A DNA stretch of 64,000 nucleotides from JAFAGX01 sp035623335 (GCA_035623335.1 DASPTQ010000253.1:92533-156532), one strand, 5' to 3'; positions 34,124 to 43,365 are shown, counted from the first letter of the stretch. Made by a program: numbers and translations. The notes: generated by a model not told the origin, from the letters alone.

Positions 34124-35359
34124 TCAGGATGGAGCCGAAATGAAGCGCTCAAATACCTCATTCGATAGCAGCCGCCCGCGGTCGGTCAGACGGATCCTGT
34201 CTTCCTCCTGCTCGAGGAGGCCTGCTTGAACGAGCTCCACCATGGTGGGGCGAAGGGTAGCCACTTGCGAAATCCCAAAATCGGCGGAGACCTGCGCGAG
34301 GTCCGTACCGCGGTTCAGCCGGAGGCCCAGAAAAAATGCCTCTTCGAGCGCCGCTTGGCCGTCCACGAAAGTGCGCTTCGAAGGTATTGCCGCGAGATAC
34401 TGCTCCAGGGAATCTGGTGTGGCGAAGCGAACCGCTTCGCCGCCACCGAGGCCGGTCGCCGAGCCTGGCTCGGACCGCGCTCGACTACCCGCCCCCTTCT
34501 GCGCTGCTGCTAGGGGGAGCATCGAATGCGCATCCACACCGAATCCGAGATAGGGTTGTCGCGACCAGTACTTGAGATTGTGACGCGACTCGTACCCCTC
34601 GCGCGCAAAGTTCGAGATCTCGTACTGCTTGACCCCCGCGTTCGCCAGTTGCTCGCAGGCCATCAAATAGAAATCTGCCGTACGATCTTCGTCCGGTACG
34701 GCACCGGCGTGGTATCGGGTGCCACCGGCGATGAGTTCGCGCCCCAGGCGGGAATCGTCGTCCACCTCCAGCATGTAAACGCTGATATGGGGCGCCTGGC
34801 TTCGGATCGCGTGATCGAGCGAGGTCTTCCAGCTCGCGCAGCTCTGATGAGGGAGGCCGGCGATGAGATCGAGGTTGATGTTCGCAAGTCCTGCCGAGCG
34901 CAAGCGGGCGATGTCATCGAGGACCGTTTGACAAGTATGTAGTCGCCCTACCGAGGCGGCTTCCCGGTCGACAAACGACTGCACTCCCAGGCTTACGCGG
35001 TTCACGCCAGAGCGCCCGAGAACATCGAGGATGGCGGGCCTGAGCGTGCCCGGGGCGCATTCGACCGTGACTTCCGCGCCCGGCCGAATCTCGAAATTCT
35101 TGGAAATCGCGAAAAACAGCTGCTCCAGCTGGGTTACATCCAGTAGAGTAGGAGTGCCGCCGCCGAGGTAGATTGAGTCTACGGCGCGCTCGAAATGTCC
35201 GCCCATCTGCTCGGCGACCGTGGAAGCCCTCGTCATGTCTTGGCAGACCCGGTCTAGGTACCGCGCGAATACCGCCCTGGAAAAGACATTCGAGGCGAAG
35301 TTGCAGTAGGAGCACTTCGTCCGGCAAAAGGGCAGGGAGATGTACAGGCCGAGTGCCAT
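34124..35359 (-). CDS. hemW: Radical SAM heme chaperone HemW
   Basis: 411 residues from ATG 35359 (an upstream ATG at 35386 adds nine residues). The radical-SAM cluster motif is CRTKCSYC (CxxxCxxC) near residue 13, with DSIYLGGGTPTLLD next. The extra Cys-Asn-Phe (CNF) after the cluster motif is shared with HemW and HemN-like proteins. The C-terminal HemN_C domain ends RLTDRGRLLSNEVFERFIS. HemW delivers heme to respiratory proteins; it is not a coproporphyrinogen oxidase. A low-complexity insertion (QKGAGSRARSEPGSATGLGG) at about residues 290-310 is unusual. Confidence 0.88.
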   Translation of the reverse strand: MALGLYISLPFCRTKCSYCNFASNVFSRAVFARYLDRVCQDMTRASTVAEQMGGHFERAVDSIYLGGGTPTLLDVTQLEQLFFAISKNFEIRPGAEVTVECAPGTLRPAILDVLGRSGVNRVSLGVQSFVDREAASVGRLHTCQTVLDDIARLRSAGLANINLDLIAGLPHQSCASWKTSLDHAIRSQAPHISVYMLEVDDDSRLGRELIAGGTRYHAGAVPDEDRTADFYLMACEQLANAGVKQYEISNFAREGYESRHNLKYWSRQPYLGFGVDAHSMLPLAAAQKGAGSRARSEPGSATGLGGGEAVRFATPDSLEQYLAAIPSKRTFVDGQAALEEAFFLGLRLNRGTDLAQVSADFGISQVATLRPTMVELVQAGLLEQEEDRIRLTDRGRLLSNEVFERFISAPS

Positions 35360-35588
35360 CGAGATGATTATGCCATGTACGATCACGCGGCCGACCCGGG
35401 ACGCATCTCAAGGTGGTGGCCGTCAGGGGCTGTCCACGTGAGGCTCCGACCCAGGCCGAGCCCAGCATCGGTCGCGAAAAACCTAGTATTCTGTAGGAAG
35501 GGAAAGCCATAGAGAGATCCCCTTGCCTCCGGGTGTCGCTTTTCGAGGGAGTCGGTTCGCCTAGGGGCACCGGGCAAAACAGGAGGGC

Positions 35589-36866
35589 ATGCGCGCCGTA
35601 AGATTTTCAAACACTATGCCGCCTCGCGTTGTGATCACCGGTATGGGTGTCGTTAGTCCCAATGGTCTGGGCAAACAAGCCTTCTGCCGGGCGGTTTTGG
35701 CCGGCAAGTCCGGCGTCCAGCGCATCACCCGTTTCGATCCCTCCCCGTTACCCGTACAAATCGCCGGTGAAATCCACGACTTCGACGAACTTGGATGGGT
35801 GGAGGCTCGCGAGCGCAAGCACGTGTCGCGAGTCGTCCCTCTGGCACTCGCCGCCTCCTCGGAGGCGATCGGCGATGCCCAGCTCGATCCGGGGGCGATG
35901 TCGATCGAGGAGAAGCGCGAGATTGGAGTCATCCTCGGTACCGGTGGCGGCGCACAAGAGTTCTCCGAAGAGCAATACCGGCTCTGGCACTCCGGTCATG
36001 TGAAGCAGGTGAGCATTTTTTCGATTCCCAGCGGGACCATGGGTACGATTCCGAGCGAGCTTTCCATGCGCTTCGGTTTCCGCGGCTACAGCCACGTTGT
36101 CACCGCTGGCTGCACCTCGTCTACCGACGCCATCGGGTACGCCTACCAGCATATTCAGGCGGGCGTGCAGCCGATGTTTCTCGTGGGCGGAGTCGATTCG
36201 ACGATCACTCCCGGCATCATCAAAGGGTACAGCTTGCTGCGCGCTCTGACGCAGTCCTGGAATCATGCGCCGGAGCGTGCCTCGCGTCCTTTTTCAGCCG
36301 ACCGCGACGGCTTTGTGCTCGCCGAGGGATCATGGATGTTTGTGGTCGAAGAGTACGAGCACGCTCGTGCCCGGGGCGCACGAATCTACGCCGAGATCAC
36401 CGGCTACGCCTCAACCTGCGAAGCCTTTCATCGTGTGCGCATGACAGACTCTCCGGAAGAGCCTGCGCGCGCCATCACTTTGGCCTTGGAGGAGTCCGGC
36501 ATTGGTCCGGAAGACGTGCAGTACGTGAACCTGCATGGAACCTCGACGCAAATGAATGATCGGGTGGAAACGCGTGCCCTGAAATTAGCCCTAGGCAAAC
36601 ATGCCCAGCGCATTCCGATGTCCGGGCTGAAGTCGCAGATCGGGCATGCCCAGGGTGCTTGTGGCTCTGCTGGTGTCGCGGCAACGGTGATTGCCATGGA
36701 GCACGGCCGGGTGCCTCCGACCATCAATCTCGATACCCCGGACCCAGAATGCGACCTGGATTATGTTCCCGACGTCGGTCGCAAAGCTCAGATCGAGCAC
36801 GCGGTTTGCAACTGCGTGGGATTCGGGTCCAAGAACGCCGCTCTCGTGCTGCGAAAGACTGCGTAA
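35589..36866 (+). CDS. Beta-ketoacyl-ACP synthase (FabF/KAS II-like)
   Basis: 425 residues from ATG 35589, preceded by AGGAGGG though with short spacing; ATG 35616 (MPPRVVITGMGVVSPNG) matches the family N-terminus better but lacks a ribosome site. Catalytic Cys lies in VTAGCTSSTDAIGYA, first His in NLHGTSTQMND, and Lys-His in KSQIGHAQGACGSAG, with GFGSKNAALVL at the end. It condenses malonyl-ACP with acyl-ACP. No acyl carrier protein or other fab genes adjoin, so it could serve a specialised lipid or polyketide-type pathway. Confidence 0.9.
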   Translation: MRAVRFSNTMPPRVVITGMGVVSPNGLGKQAFCRAVLAGKSGVQRITRFDPSPLPVQIAGEIHDFDELGWVEARERKHVSRVVPLALAASSEAIGDAQLDPGAMSIEEKREIGVILGTGGGAQEFSEEQYRLWHSGHVKQVSIFSIPSGTMGTIPSELSMRFGFRGYSHVVTAGCTSSTDAIGYAYQHIQAGVQPMFLVGGVDSTITPGIIKGYSLLRALTQSWNHAPERASRPFSADRDGFVLAEGSWMFVVEEYEHARARGARIYAEITGYASTCEAFHRVRMTDSPEEPARAITLALEESGIGPEDVQYVNLHGTSTQMNDRVETRALKLALGKHAQRIPMSGLKSQIGHAQGACGSAGVAATVIAMEHGRVPPTINLDTPDPECDLDYVPDVGRKAQIEHAVCNCVGFGSKNAALVLRKTA

Positions 36867-37023
36867 GGCCAGGCGTATTCTCCAATCTCGAGGCTAAGGG
36901 TGGCTGTCCCCGCACCGCTGGCGCACTGGGGAATGACGGGGTGACTTCGGTACCGAAACCTTTTCCGTCCCACCCTTTTCTACTGCCATCTATTCCTCTT
37001 AAGGTATCTTTGAGTTATAGCCC

Positions 37024-39060
37024 ATGGCGTCTCACCATGAAGAGGAAGTCCTAGGCAAAGCCTATGACAGCCGGCTGATGAAGCGGCTGCTTACCTACCT
37101 CCGCCCCTACCGATGGCAAGTGGGAGTTTCCCTGCTGGCCATCCTCTTTAAGGCGGTGGCCGACGTGCTTGGGCCATATCTCGTCGCCGTGGAGATCGAT
37201 CGTTACCTGGCTCCCACCCACAAACCTTCTGCTCTCGATTCTTTTCTCAGCCAGAACCCGTTGACGGGAATTGCTGAGATCGCGGCGCTGTACGTGGGCC
37301 TGTTAGTCTGTGCCTTCCTGCTCGAGTATCTGCAGATTTACCTCATGCAGTGGACCGGACAGATGGTTATGTTTGATCTGCGCAGCCAGATCTTTCGCCA
37401 CCTGCAGCGAATGCATATCGGCTTCTACGACAAGAATCCAGTGGGGCGCTTAGTAACGCGGGTCACCACCGACGTGGATGCGTTAAACGAAATGTTTACT
37501 TCCGGAGTGGTGTCCATTTTCGAAGATGTCTTCGTCCTGGTCGGGATCGTGGCGATCATGCTTTCCATGGATTGGAAGCTGGCCTTGCTTACCTTTGCCG
37601 TATTGCCCGCGATCGGCTACGCAACCAAGGTCTTTCGCGATAAGGTGCGTGATTCCTATCGCCGGATTCGGGTTGCCATTGCCCGGATCAACGCCTATCT
37701 CCAAGAACACGTCAGCGGCATGGCGGTAGTGCAGCTTTTCAATCGGGAAGAGCGGGCCTTTAGCAAGTTTTCCGAGGTCAATGCGGTCCATATGGACGCC
37801 TACAAAGACGCCATCATGGCCCACGCCGTCTACTATCCCGTGGTCGAGATTCTGTCTTCCGTAGCCATCGCTAGCGTCATCTGGTTCGGGGGCAATCAGG
37901 TGCTAAGCCAGGTTTCGACAACCACCTTTACCCTGGACTTCCACCAGGGAAGAGTTGGGTTGCATCCGCTCTCGACCGTAACCACCCTCGGGGTTCTCGT
38001 AGCCTTCATCCAGTATGCGCAGAGGTTCTTTCGGCCGATTCAGGACTTCAGCGAAAAATACAACATCCTGCAATCCGCCATGGCTTCGAGCGAGCGCATT
38101 TTCAAACTGCTGGATACGCGGGCGGAAATTACTACCCCCAGCATCACCAAGACACCCGAGGGTCTCGGGCGCATCGAGTTCGATCATGTGTGGTTTCGAT
38201 ATCGCTCGGTGGCGCCGGGCGATGGATACGACGGGCAGGATGGACTCAAGGCGGGATCTACCTTCCGTGTTTTGCCGGAGAAGACCGTTGCCCACGCCCT
38301 CACGCCCCCTCCGGTGGCACAATCCGGACAGCAGGAATGGGTCTTGCAGGATGTCAGTTTCACCATCCAGCCGGGAGAAACCGTAGCCATCGTCGGTCAC
38401 ACCGGTGCGGGCAAGACGACCATCATCTCGCTGCTGATGCGCTTCTATGATGTTCAGAAAGGGGCGATCCGAATCGATGGCATTGACGTCAAGGACATGG
38501 ACCTGGCCGCTCTGCGGCGGCGATTCGGAGTGGTTTTGCAGGACCCATTTCTGTTTACCGGTACGGTCGGAGGCAATATCCGGCTGGGCAGCGAGTGGAT
38601 TCAGGATGAAGATGTGGAAAAGGCCGCGGAGGACGTAAACCTGGCAGACTTCATCCGCGGGCTTCCGGGGGGTTTTGCAGAAGAAGTTCGCGAGCGCGGC
38701 AGCACGCTCTCCACCGGACAAAAGCAGCTCATCTCTTTCGCGCGTGCCCTGGCGCACCATCCTGAGATTCTGATTCTCGATGAAGCTACCTCGAGCGTAG
38801 ACACGGAAACGGAGTTTCGCGTCCGCGATGCCTTAAACCGGATGGTGGAGGGCCGGACCTCGCTGATTATTGCCCACCGGCTCTCCACCGTGCAACGCGC
38901 GGACAAGATCATCGTCATGCACAAAGGACAGGTCCGCGAGATGGGCACACACCAGGAACTGCTGGCGAATCGTGGCATCTACTACAAGCTCTACCAGTTG
39001 CAATACAAAGATCAGGAAATTTCGGCTGGACCGCAAGTCACCGCCAGCACCGACCACTAG
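37024..39060 (+). CDS. ABC exporter, fused membrane and ATPase domains (MsbA/MDR type)
   Basis: 678 residues. Residues about 20-340 form a six-helix exporter domain (VGVSLLAILFKAVADVLGPY; ITLYVGLLVCAFLL-like helices; SIFEDVFVLVGIVAIMLSM). The ATPase has Walker A GHTGAGKTT, Q-loop VVLQDPFLF, signature LSTGQKQ, Walker B ILILDEATSSVD and the H-loop IIAHRLSTV. The signature reads LSTGQ rather than LSGGQ. Two insertions are unusual: about 20 residues before the last membrane helix (DFHQGRVGLHPLST) and about 40 residues between the first beta strands of the ATPase and Walker A (GDGYDGQDGLKAGS through PPPVAQSGQQ). Substrate unknown; lipid or drug export is typical. Confidence 0.9.
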   Translation: MASHHEEEVLGKAYDSRLMKRLLTYLRPYRWQVGVSLLAILFKAVADVLGPYLVAVEIDRYLAPTHKPSALDSFLSQNPLTGIAEIAALYVGLLVCAFLLEYLQIYLMQWTGQMVMFDLRSQIFRHLQRMHIGFYDKNPVGRLVTRVTTDVDALNEMFTSGVVSIFEDVFVLVGIVAIMLSMDWKLALLTFAVLPAIGYATKVFRDKVRDSYRRIRVAIARINAYLQEHVSGMAVVQLFNREERAFSKFSEVNAVHMDAYKDAIMAHAVYYPVVEILSSVAIASVIWFGGNQVLSQVSTTTFTLDFHQGRVGLHPLSTVTTLGVLVAFIQYAQRFFRPIQDFSEKYNILQSAMASSERIFKLLDTRAEITTPSITKTPEGLGRIEFDHVWFRYRSVAPGDGYDGQDGLKAGSTFRVLPEKTVAHALTPPPVAQSGQQEWVLQDVSFTIQPGETVAIVGHTGAGKTTIISLLMRFYDVQKGAIRIDGIDVKDMDLAALRRRFGVVLQDPFLFTGTVGGNIRLGSEWIQDEDVEKAAEDVNLADFIRGLPGGFAEEVRERGSTLSTGQKQLISFARALAHHPEILILDEATSSVDTETEFRVRDALNRMVEGRTSLIIAHRLSTVQRADKIIVMHKGQVREMGTHQELLANRGIYYKLYQLQYKDQEISAGPQVTASTDH

Positions 39061-39108
39061 GGCGGCCCGGGTTTCCGCGCTTGTCGAGGGTCATTTACCA
39101 ATCACCTC

Positions 39109-40518
39109 TCATGGCATCGCGAGAGATTGGCTGATTGTGTTCTTGTATTGGCGCGCCCGCACCATGGCTTGTTCTTCGTTGACGGTCAGAAGGTGTCGAT
39201 CGCGCATCACCAGACGTCCGCCAATGACCACAGTTTCGACATCACTGGCCTTTAAGGCATAGGCCAGTTGGGCATAGATGTCATACATCGGCACGGCGTT
39301 CGGTTCCTCGAGACTGATCACGATCAAGTCGGCCTTCTTTCCCTTCTCGAGCGAACCGATTTCCTGCTCCAGGTGCAGGGCCCCGGCGCCGTCGATGGTG
39401 GCCATCTCGACGACCGCTTGGGCTGTCAACGCCCGCGGATCCATCTGGGTAATCTTGGCCAGCTTCGCCGCCAAGTCCATCTCCTCCATCAGGTCCAAGT
39501 CATTATTGCTGCCGGCTGGACCGTCGGTCCCCAGCCCTACCCGGACGCCCGCGGCACGCAACTTTCCCACGGGAGAAACGCCGCTGGCCAGCATCATGTT
39601 GCTCGAAGGATTGTGCACGCAGCCTACCTGTTTCTGAGACAAGATCTGAAAATCGTTTTCATCGACAAAGATGCAGTGCGCGGCCACGACGTCGGGACCC
39701 AGCAGTCCGATCGAGTTCAGATATTGGACGGGCGACATTCCGTTTTGCTTCTCGCTGTCCTGCCATTCCTTCTTCATTTCGGCAACGTGAATCAGAATCG
39801 GAGAATGGTATTTTCGAGCCAGGGCGGCAGCATCCTGCAGGGTTTTCCGCGAACAGGTGTAGATCGAATGAGGTGCGCAGGCCGGGTGAATCAGGGCATC
39901 GCCCTGCCATTTTTTCAGGAACTGCTCGGTGTAGGCGAGCATCTCGGCTTCGGTGCGGTTATCGGGCGCGGGAAAATCGATGAACGTTTCCCCGAGTACG
40001 CCTCGCATGCCGGCTGCCTTGGTTTCCTCGGCGATGGCATCTTCGAAGTAGTACATGTCTGCGAAGGTAGTGACCCCAGCACGAATCTGTTCCGCCGCCG
40101 CCAGCCGCGTACCCCAGCGCACAAATTCCTGGTTCACGTTTTTTGCCTCGGCAGGAAAGATGTATTGGTGAAGCCACTCGTCGAGCGTGACGTCATCCCG
40201 CAGCCCCCGGAATAAGGTCATGGGAACGTGCGTATGGCCATTAATGAAACCCGGCAGAATGAGCTTGCCTCGGGCATCGATGGTCTGCTTGGCCTGATAC
40301 TTGTCTTCCAGTTCGGCGCGCTTGCCGACAGCGACAATCACGTCGCCCCGTACGGCCACAGCGCCATCGTCGTACATGGTCCTGGCAGCATCCATGGTGA
40401 CGACCATCCCGCCGGTTACAAGAAGATCGGCCGCATCTCGGGCTGTCTGCGAGCCCAGCGAAGCGGGCAGAAGCCAGAAAAGGGAAAGGACCAGAAGCAA
40501 AGGTTGACGAAAGGTCAT
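39109..40518 (-). CDS. Exported amidohydrolase of the MTA/SAH deaminase type
   Basis: 469 residues starting with a signal peptide (MTFRQPLLLVLSLFWLLPAS, then LGSQTA). The amidohydrolase metal site is intact: HTH in GFINGHTHVPM, His in ILIHVAEMKKEW, later His in VVAAHCIFVDE, and Asp in GLGTDGPAGSNND, with CAPHSIYTCS and CVHNPSSNMML as in MtaD-type deaminases. Family members deaminate 5'-methylthioadenosine or S-adenosylhomocysteine, or related aminopurines, in the cytosol; a periplasmic copy is unusual. It converges with the ABC exporter gene. Confidence 0.85.
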   Translation of the reverse strand: MTFRQPLLLVLSLFWLLPASLGSQTARDAADLLVTGGMVVTMDAARTMYDDGAVAVRGDVIVAVGKRAELEDKYQAKQTIDARGKLILPGFINGHTHVPMTLFRGLRDDVTLDEWLHQYIFPAEAKNVNQEFVRWGTRLAAAEQIRAGVTTFADMYYFEDAIAEETKAAGMRGVLGETFIDFPAPDNRTEAEMLAYTEQFLKKWQGDALIHPACAPHSIYTCSRKTLQDAAALARKYHSPILIHVAEMKKEWQDSEKQNGMSPVQYLNSIGLLGPDVVAAHCIFVDENDFQILSQKQVGCVHNPSSNMMLASGVSPVGKLRAAGVRVGLGTDGPAGSNNDLDLMEEMDLAAKLAKITQMDPRALTAQAVVEMATIDGAGALHLEQEIGSLEKGKKADLIVISLEEPNAVPMYDIYAQLAYALKASDVETVVIGGRLVMRDRHLLTVNEEQAMVRARQYKNTISQSLAMP

Positions 40519-40626
40519 GGCGACTCCCGCGGCTCCGACTGTCGACTATCTTAAGCGTTTCTCGCGCGGCGTGGAGTGCCACCCAACGGTGCTTGCAACC
40601 CTTTCAAAATACGTCGCATTTTCAGC

Positions 40627-40655
40627 TTGACAGTGTTTGCAAATAGAGATATTAA
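40627..40655 (+). promoter_or_regulatory. Strong sigma-70 promoter of the XRE-NfeD-flotillin-PspA operon
   Basis: A perfect TTGACA (40627-40632), 17-base spacer and TATTAA (40650-40655) give a predicted start about 10 bases before the ATG at 40672. The upstream DNA is also AT-rich. No ribosome-binding site is present before the first gene. Confidence 0.75.
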
Positions 40656-40659
40656 TATC
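40648..40659. promoter_or_regulatory. Perfect palindrome over the -10 box, with flanking GCAAAT repeats
   Basis: GATATTAATATC is its own reverse complement and covers the -10 hexamer. The direct repeats GCAAAT at 39-44 and 60-65 of the same 40600s block (40639-40644 and 40660-40665) are 21 bases apart, two helical turns. This is the layout of a repressor operator, most simply for the XRE regulator encoded immediately downstream. Assignment to that protein is inference. Confidence 0.55.
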
Positions 40660-40671
40660 GCAAATTGTAAT

Positions 40672-41187
40672 ATGAGATTAGCGGAGAAAATACGGTACTT
40701 GCGCGAGGTGGAAGGCTTGCTGCGCGAGCTGGGACGCCCGATAACCCAGCTGGAGCTGGTCCGCGGGATTCGCAAGGAGCTGGGCAAGACCATCAGCCAG
40801 TCGTACATCTCGCAGATTGAAAACGGGAGCCGGCGGCACATGACGCAGTCGAGCCGCGCCCTGCTGGCCAAGTTTTTCAAGGTGCATCCCGGGTTTCTGG
40901 TGGACGATCCCGAGGGCTATCACACCGATCTGGTGTCGGATCTACGAGCCACCGAAGGCAGGCTGAATGTCTGGTTCCTCGAGGGTTCCGAGCGATTTGC
41001 CAGCGATCCCGAGGTCAGCGAAGTGCTGATCACACTGGCTCGTCAAGAACATACCCGACAGAGCTTGATCCTCCTCGGGGCCATTCTCGACACGCCCGGT
41101 TTGGCCAATCGTCTACTTGAGGCCTTGAAGCCGGAGGCGGCGTGGCGGAGCGCCAAACCGATGAGGGCAGGAGGGTGTACGCAATGA
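40672..41187 (+). CDS. XRE-family helix-turn-helix regulator of the flotillin/PspA operon
   Basis: 171 residues from ATG 40672, just after the promoter. The N-terminal HTH (RLAEKIRYLREVEGLLRELG; QSYISQIENGSRRHMTQSSR) includes the recognition helix pattern SQSYISQIENG typical of lambda-Cro/XRE. The rest (FFKVHPGFLVDDPEGYHTDL; VNVWFLEGSERFASDPE-like) is helical and may sense or dimerise; no known sensor domain is recognised. Its stop overlaps the NfeD-like start by ATGA. It probably represses its own operon via the palindrome at 40648-40659. Confidence 0.85.
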   Translation: MRLAEKIRYLREVEGLLRELGRPITQLELVRGIRKELGKTISQSYISQIENGSRRHMTQSSRALLAKFFKVHPGFLVDDPEGYHTDLVSDLRATEGRLNVWFLEGSERFASDPEVSEVLITLARQEHTRQSLILLGAILDTPGLANRLLEALKPEAAWRSAKPMRAGGCTQ

Positions 41188-41810
41188 CTTGGGCGAACTT
41201 CTATTTAGTATGCTTCGCGCTGGGATTTTCGTTCAGCCTTCTCTCCTTTCTGATGGGTGGATGGCACTGGCATCTCCCCCATTTGCTTGGCGGCGGGAGC
41301 CTGCACACGGGGCCGCACGCTGGCCATGGAGCAGGTTCGGCACGCGGGGGGACGGCGGAAACCCCGCTCGTCAATCCCGTGACCCTGGCTGCGTTTCTTG
41401 CCTGGTTCGGCGGCATCGGCTATTTGCTCACCCGCTTTTCCTCGCTGTGGTTCGTGCTGGGGCTTGGCATCGCGCTCCTGAGTGGAGCGACCGGAGCGGC
41501 GGTGATTTATCTCTTTCTGAGTCGAGTGTTGATGTCCACCGACGAGAATCTTGACCCCGCGGATTACAGCATGGTCGGCGTGCTGGGTCGTATCTCCATG
41601 CCGATTCGCCAGGGTGGCACGGGAGAACTGATCTATTCCCAGGAAGGAACGCGGCGGACCTGCGGTGCCAGGGCCGACGACGGAAGCGAGATTTCGAAGG
41701 GTACGGAGGTGGTCGTCACCCGCTACGAAAAAGGGATCGCCTACGTGCGGCTGTGGACGGAATTGGCGGGAGAACACGACCTGCCTGAGAGTGCGGCCAA
41801 GAACGAGTAG
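41184..41810 (+). CDS. NfeD-like membrane protein with His-rich loop
   Basis: 208 residues from ATG 41184, with GGAGGG 8 bases upstream. An N-terminal membrane segment (ANFYLVCFALGFSFSLLSFL) is followed by a loop with six His (WHWHLPH, SLH, GPH, AGH). Two more hydrophobic segments lie at about 75-120 (LAAFLAWFGGIGYLLTRF; LGLGIALLSGATGAAVIYLF), and the C-terminal part (YSMVGVLGRISMPIRQGGTG; EVVVTRYEKGIAYVRLW) reads as an NfeD OB fold. NfeD proteins commonly sit beside SPFH proteins, as YuaF does with FloT. The His loop could bind a metal; that is inference. Confidence 0.75.
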   Translation: MTWANFYLVCFALGFSFSLLSFLMGGWHWHLPHLLGGGSLHTGPHAGHGAGSARGGTAETPLVNPVTLAAFLAWFGGIGYLLTRFSSLWFVLGLGIALLSGATGAAVIYLFLSRVLMSTDENLDPADYSMVGVLGRISMPIRQGGTGELIYSQEGTRRTCGARADDGSEISKGTEVVVTRYEKGIAYVRLWTELAGEHDLPESAAKNE

Positions 41811-41916
41811 CCGCTCTGGAGGGCTTCCCGCATTTCCGACATCGCCTGACAGGCCCGAAGCTGGCGCTCGTTGTGCCGCGGGCCGCAGGGTTTTGGATGG
41901 GTTGAGAGGAGGGGTT

Positions 41917-43365
41917 ATGTTCGGAGGAACTCTGGTTGAGATATGGATCATCGTTGGCTTGCTGGTGCTGGCCATGATGCTCCTGATGAGCATGCTGGCC
42001 AGGTTGTACCGCAAGGCAGGACCCCACGAAGCTCTGGTGGTCTATGGTTTTCGAGGAACGAGGGTGGTGAAGGGGCATGGCACCATCATCTTCCCCATGA
42101 TCGAAAACTGCCGCGGGCTGTCCTTGGAGCTCATGTCGTTTGACGTAGCGCCCCAGCAAGATCTCTACACCAAGCAAGGCGTCGCCGTGACGGTCGAGGC
42201 GGTCGCCCAGATCAAGGTCAAATCCGACACCGAGTCCATCCTGACGGCTTCGGAGCAGTTCCTGACCAAGGTACCGCAGGAGAGGGAGGGCCTAATCCGC
42301 CTGGTGATGGAAGGCCACCTGCGCGGCATCATCGGACAACTGACGGTCGAGGAGATCGTAAAGCAGCCCGAGATGGTCTCCGATCGCATGCGCTCCACCT
42401 GCGCCGATGACATGAACAAAATGGGGCTGGAGGTGATCTCGTTCACCATCAAAGAGGTGCGCGACAAGAACGAGTACATCACCAACATGGGTCGGCCCGA
42501 TGTGGCGCGCATCAAGCGCGACGCTGACGTGGCGGCGGCTGAAGCCGATCGCGACACGGCTATCCGCCGCGCCTTGGCGCAACGCGAGGCTGCGGTGGCC
42601 AAAGCGCAGGCCGATCAGGAGCGCGTGCAGGCGGAAACCCTGTCTCTGGCCAAGCAAGCCGAGGCCCAGCGCGATCTCGAAGTCAAGAAGGCGCAATATC
42701 TGGAGGTCACCAAGCGGCAGCAGGCGCAGGCCGACAAGGCTTACGACATCCAGACTGCCATCATGCAGCAGCAGGTCACGGCGGAACAGGTGAAAGTGCA
42801 GCAGGTGGAGAAGGAGCAACAGGTCAAAGTGCAGGAGGCGGAAATCTCGCGTCGGGAAAAAGAGCTGATCGCAACTGTGCTCAAACAGGCAGAGATCGAG
42901 CGGCAGAGGATCGAGACCCTGGCCGCAGCCGAGAAACAGCGCCTGATCGTAGAGGCGGAAGGCCGTGCCTCGTCCATTCGTGCGCAGGGCCAGGCGGAAG
43001 CCGAGATCATCTTCAAGAAAGGGGAATCCGAAGCCAAGGCGATGAACGTTAAAGCCGAGGCCTACCAGGAATACAACCAGGCCGCCGTAATCGACAAGTT
43101 GTTTTCGAGCTTGCCGGAGATCGTCAAAGGCCTGGCGGCTCCGCTGGCCAATGTGGACAAGATCACGGTGGTCTCGACCGGCAACGGAGACGCCTCGGGA
43201 ATGAACAAAATTACCGGCGACCTGGCCAAGATGGTGGCCCAGGTTCCCGCCTTGTTCGAGACGCTTTCGGGCATGAGCATGAATGACCTGCTGTCCAAGG
43301 TCCGCACCATCGGCGACAAAGCGGCCAAGCCGGATGCCTTGCCGCCGTCGTCGGCCGGGAGGTAG
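41917..43365 (+). CDS. Flotillin (SPFH-domain membrane scaffold)
   Basis: 482 residues from ATG 41917, preceded by GAGGAGGGG. One N-terminal membrane hairpin or anchor (VEIWIIVGLLVLAMMLLMSM), then an SPFH/band-7 domain (VVYGFRGTRVVKGHGTIIFP through VISFTIKEVRDKNEY), then a long Ala/Glu/Gln/Lys coiled coil (about 195-400) with EAEGRAS and KGESEAKAMNVKAEA, the flotillin repeat, and the C-terminal ANVDKITVVSTGNG. Bacterial flotillins organise membrane microdomains and affect fluidity. Start upstream at 41665 is open but overlaps the NfeD gene. Confidence 0.93.
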   Translation: MFGGTLVEIWIIVGLLVLAMMLLMSMLARLYRKAGPHEALVVYGFRGTRVVKGHGTIIFPMIENCRGLSLELMSFDVAPQQDLYTKQGVAVTVEAVAQIKVKSDTESILTASEQFLTKVPQEREGLIRLVMEGHLRGIIGQLTVEEIVKQPEMVSDRMRSTCADDMNKMGLEVISFTIKEVRDKNEYITNMGRPDVARIKRDADVAAAEADRDTAIRRALAQREAAVAKAQADQERVQAETLSLAKQAEAQRDLEVKKAQYLEVTKRQQAQADKAYDIQTAIMQQQVTAEQVKVQQVEKEQQVKVQEAEISRREKELIATVLKQAEIERQRIETLAAAEKQRLIVEAEGRASSIRAQGQAEAEIIFKKGESEAKAMNVKAEAYQEYNQAAVIDKLFSSLPEIVKGLAAPLANVDKITVVSTGNGDASGMNKITGDLAKMVAQVPALFETLSGMSMNDLLSKVRTIGDKAAKPDALPPSSAGR

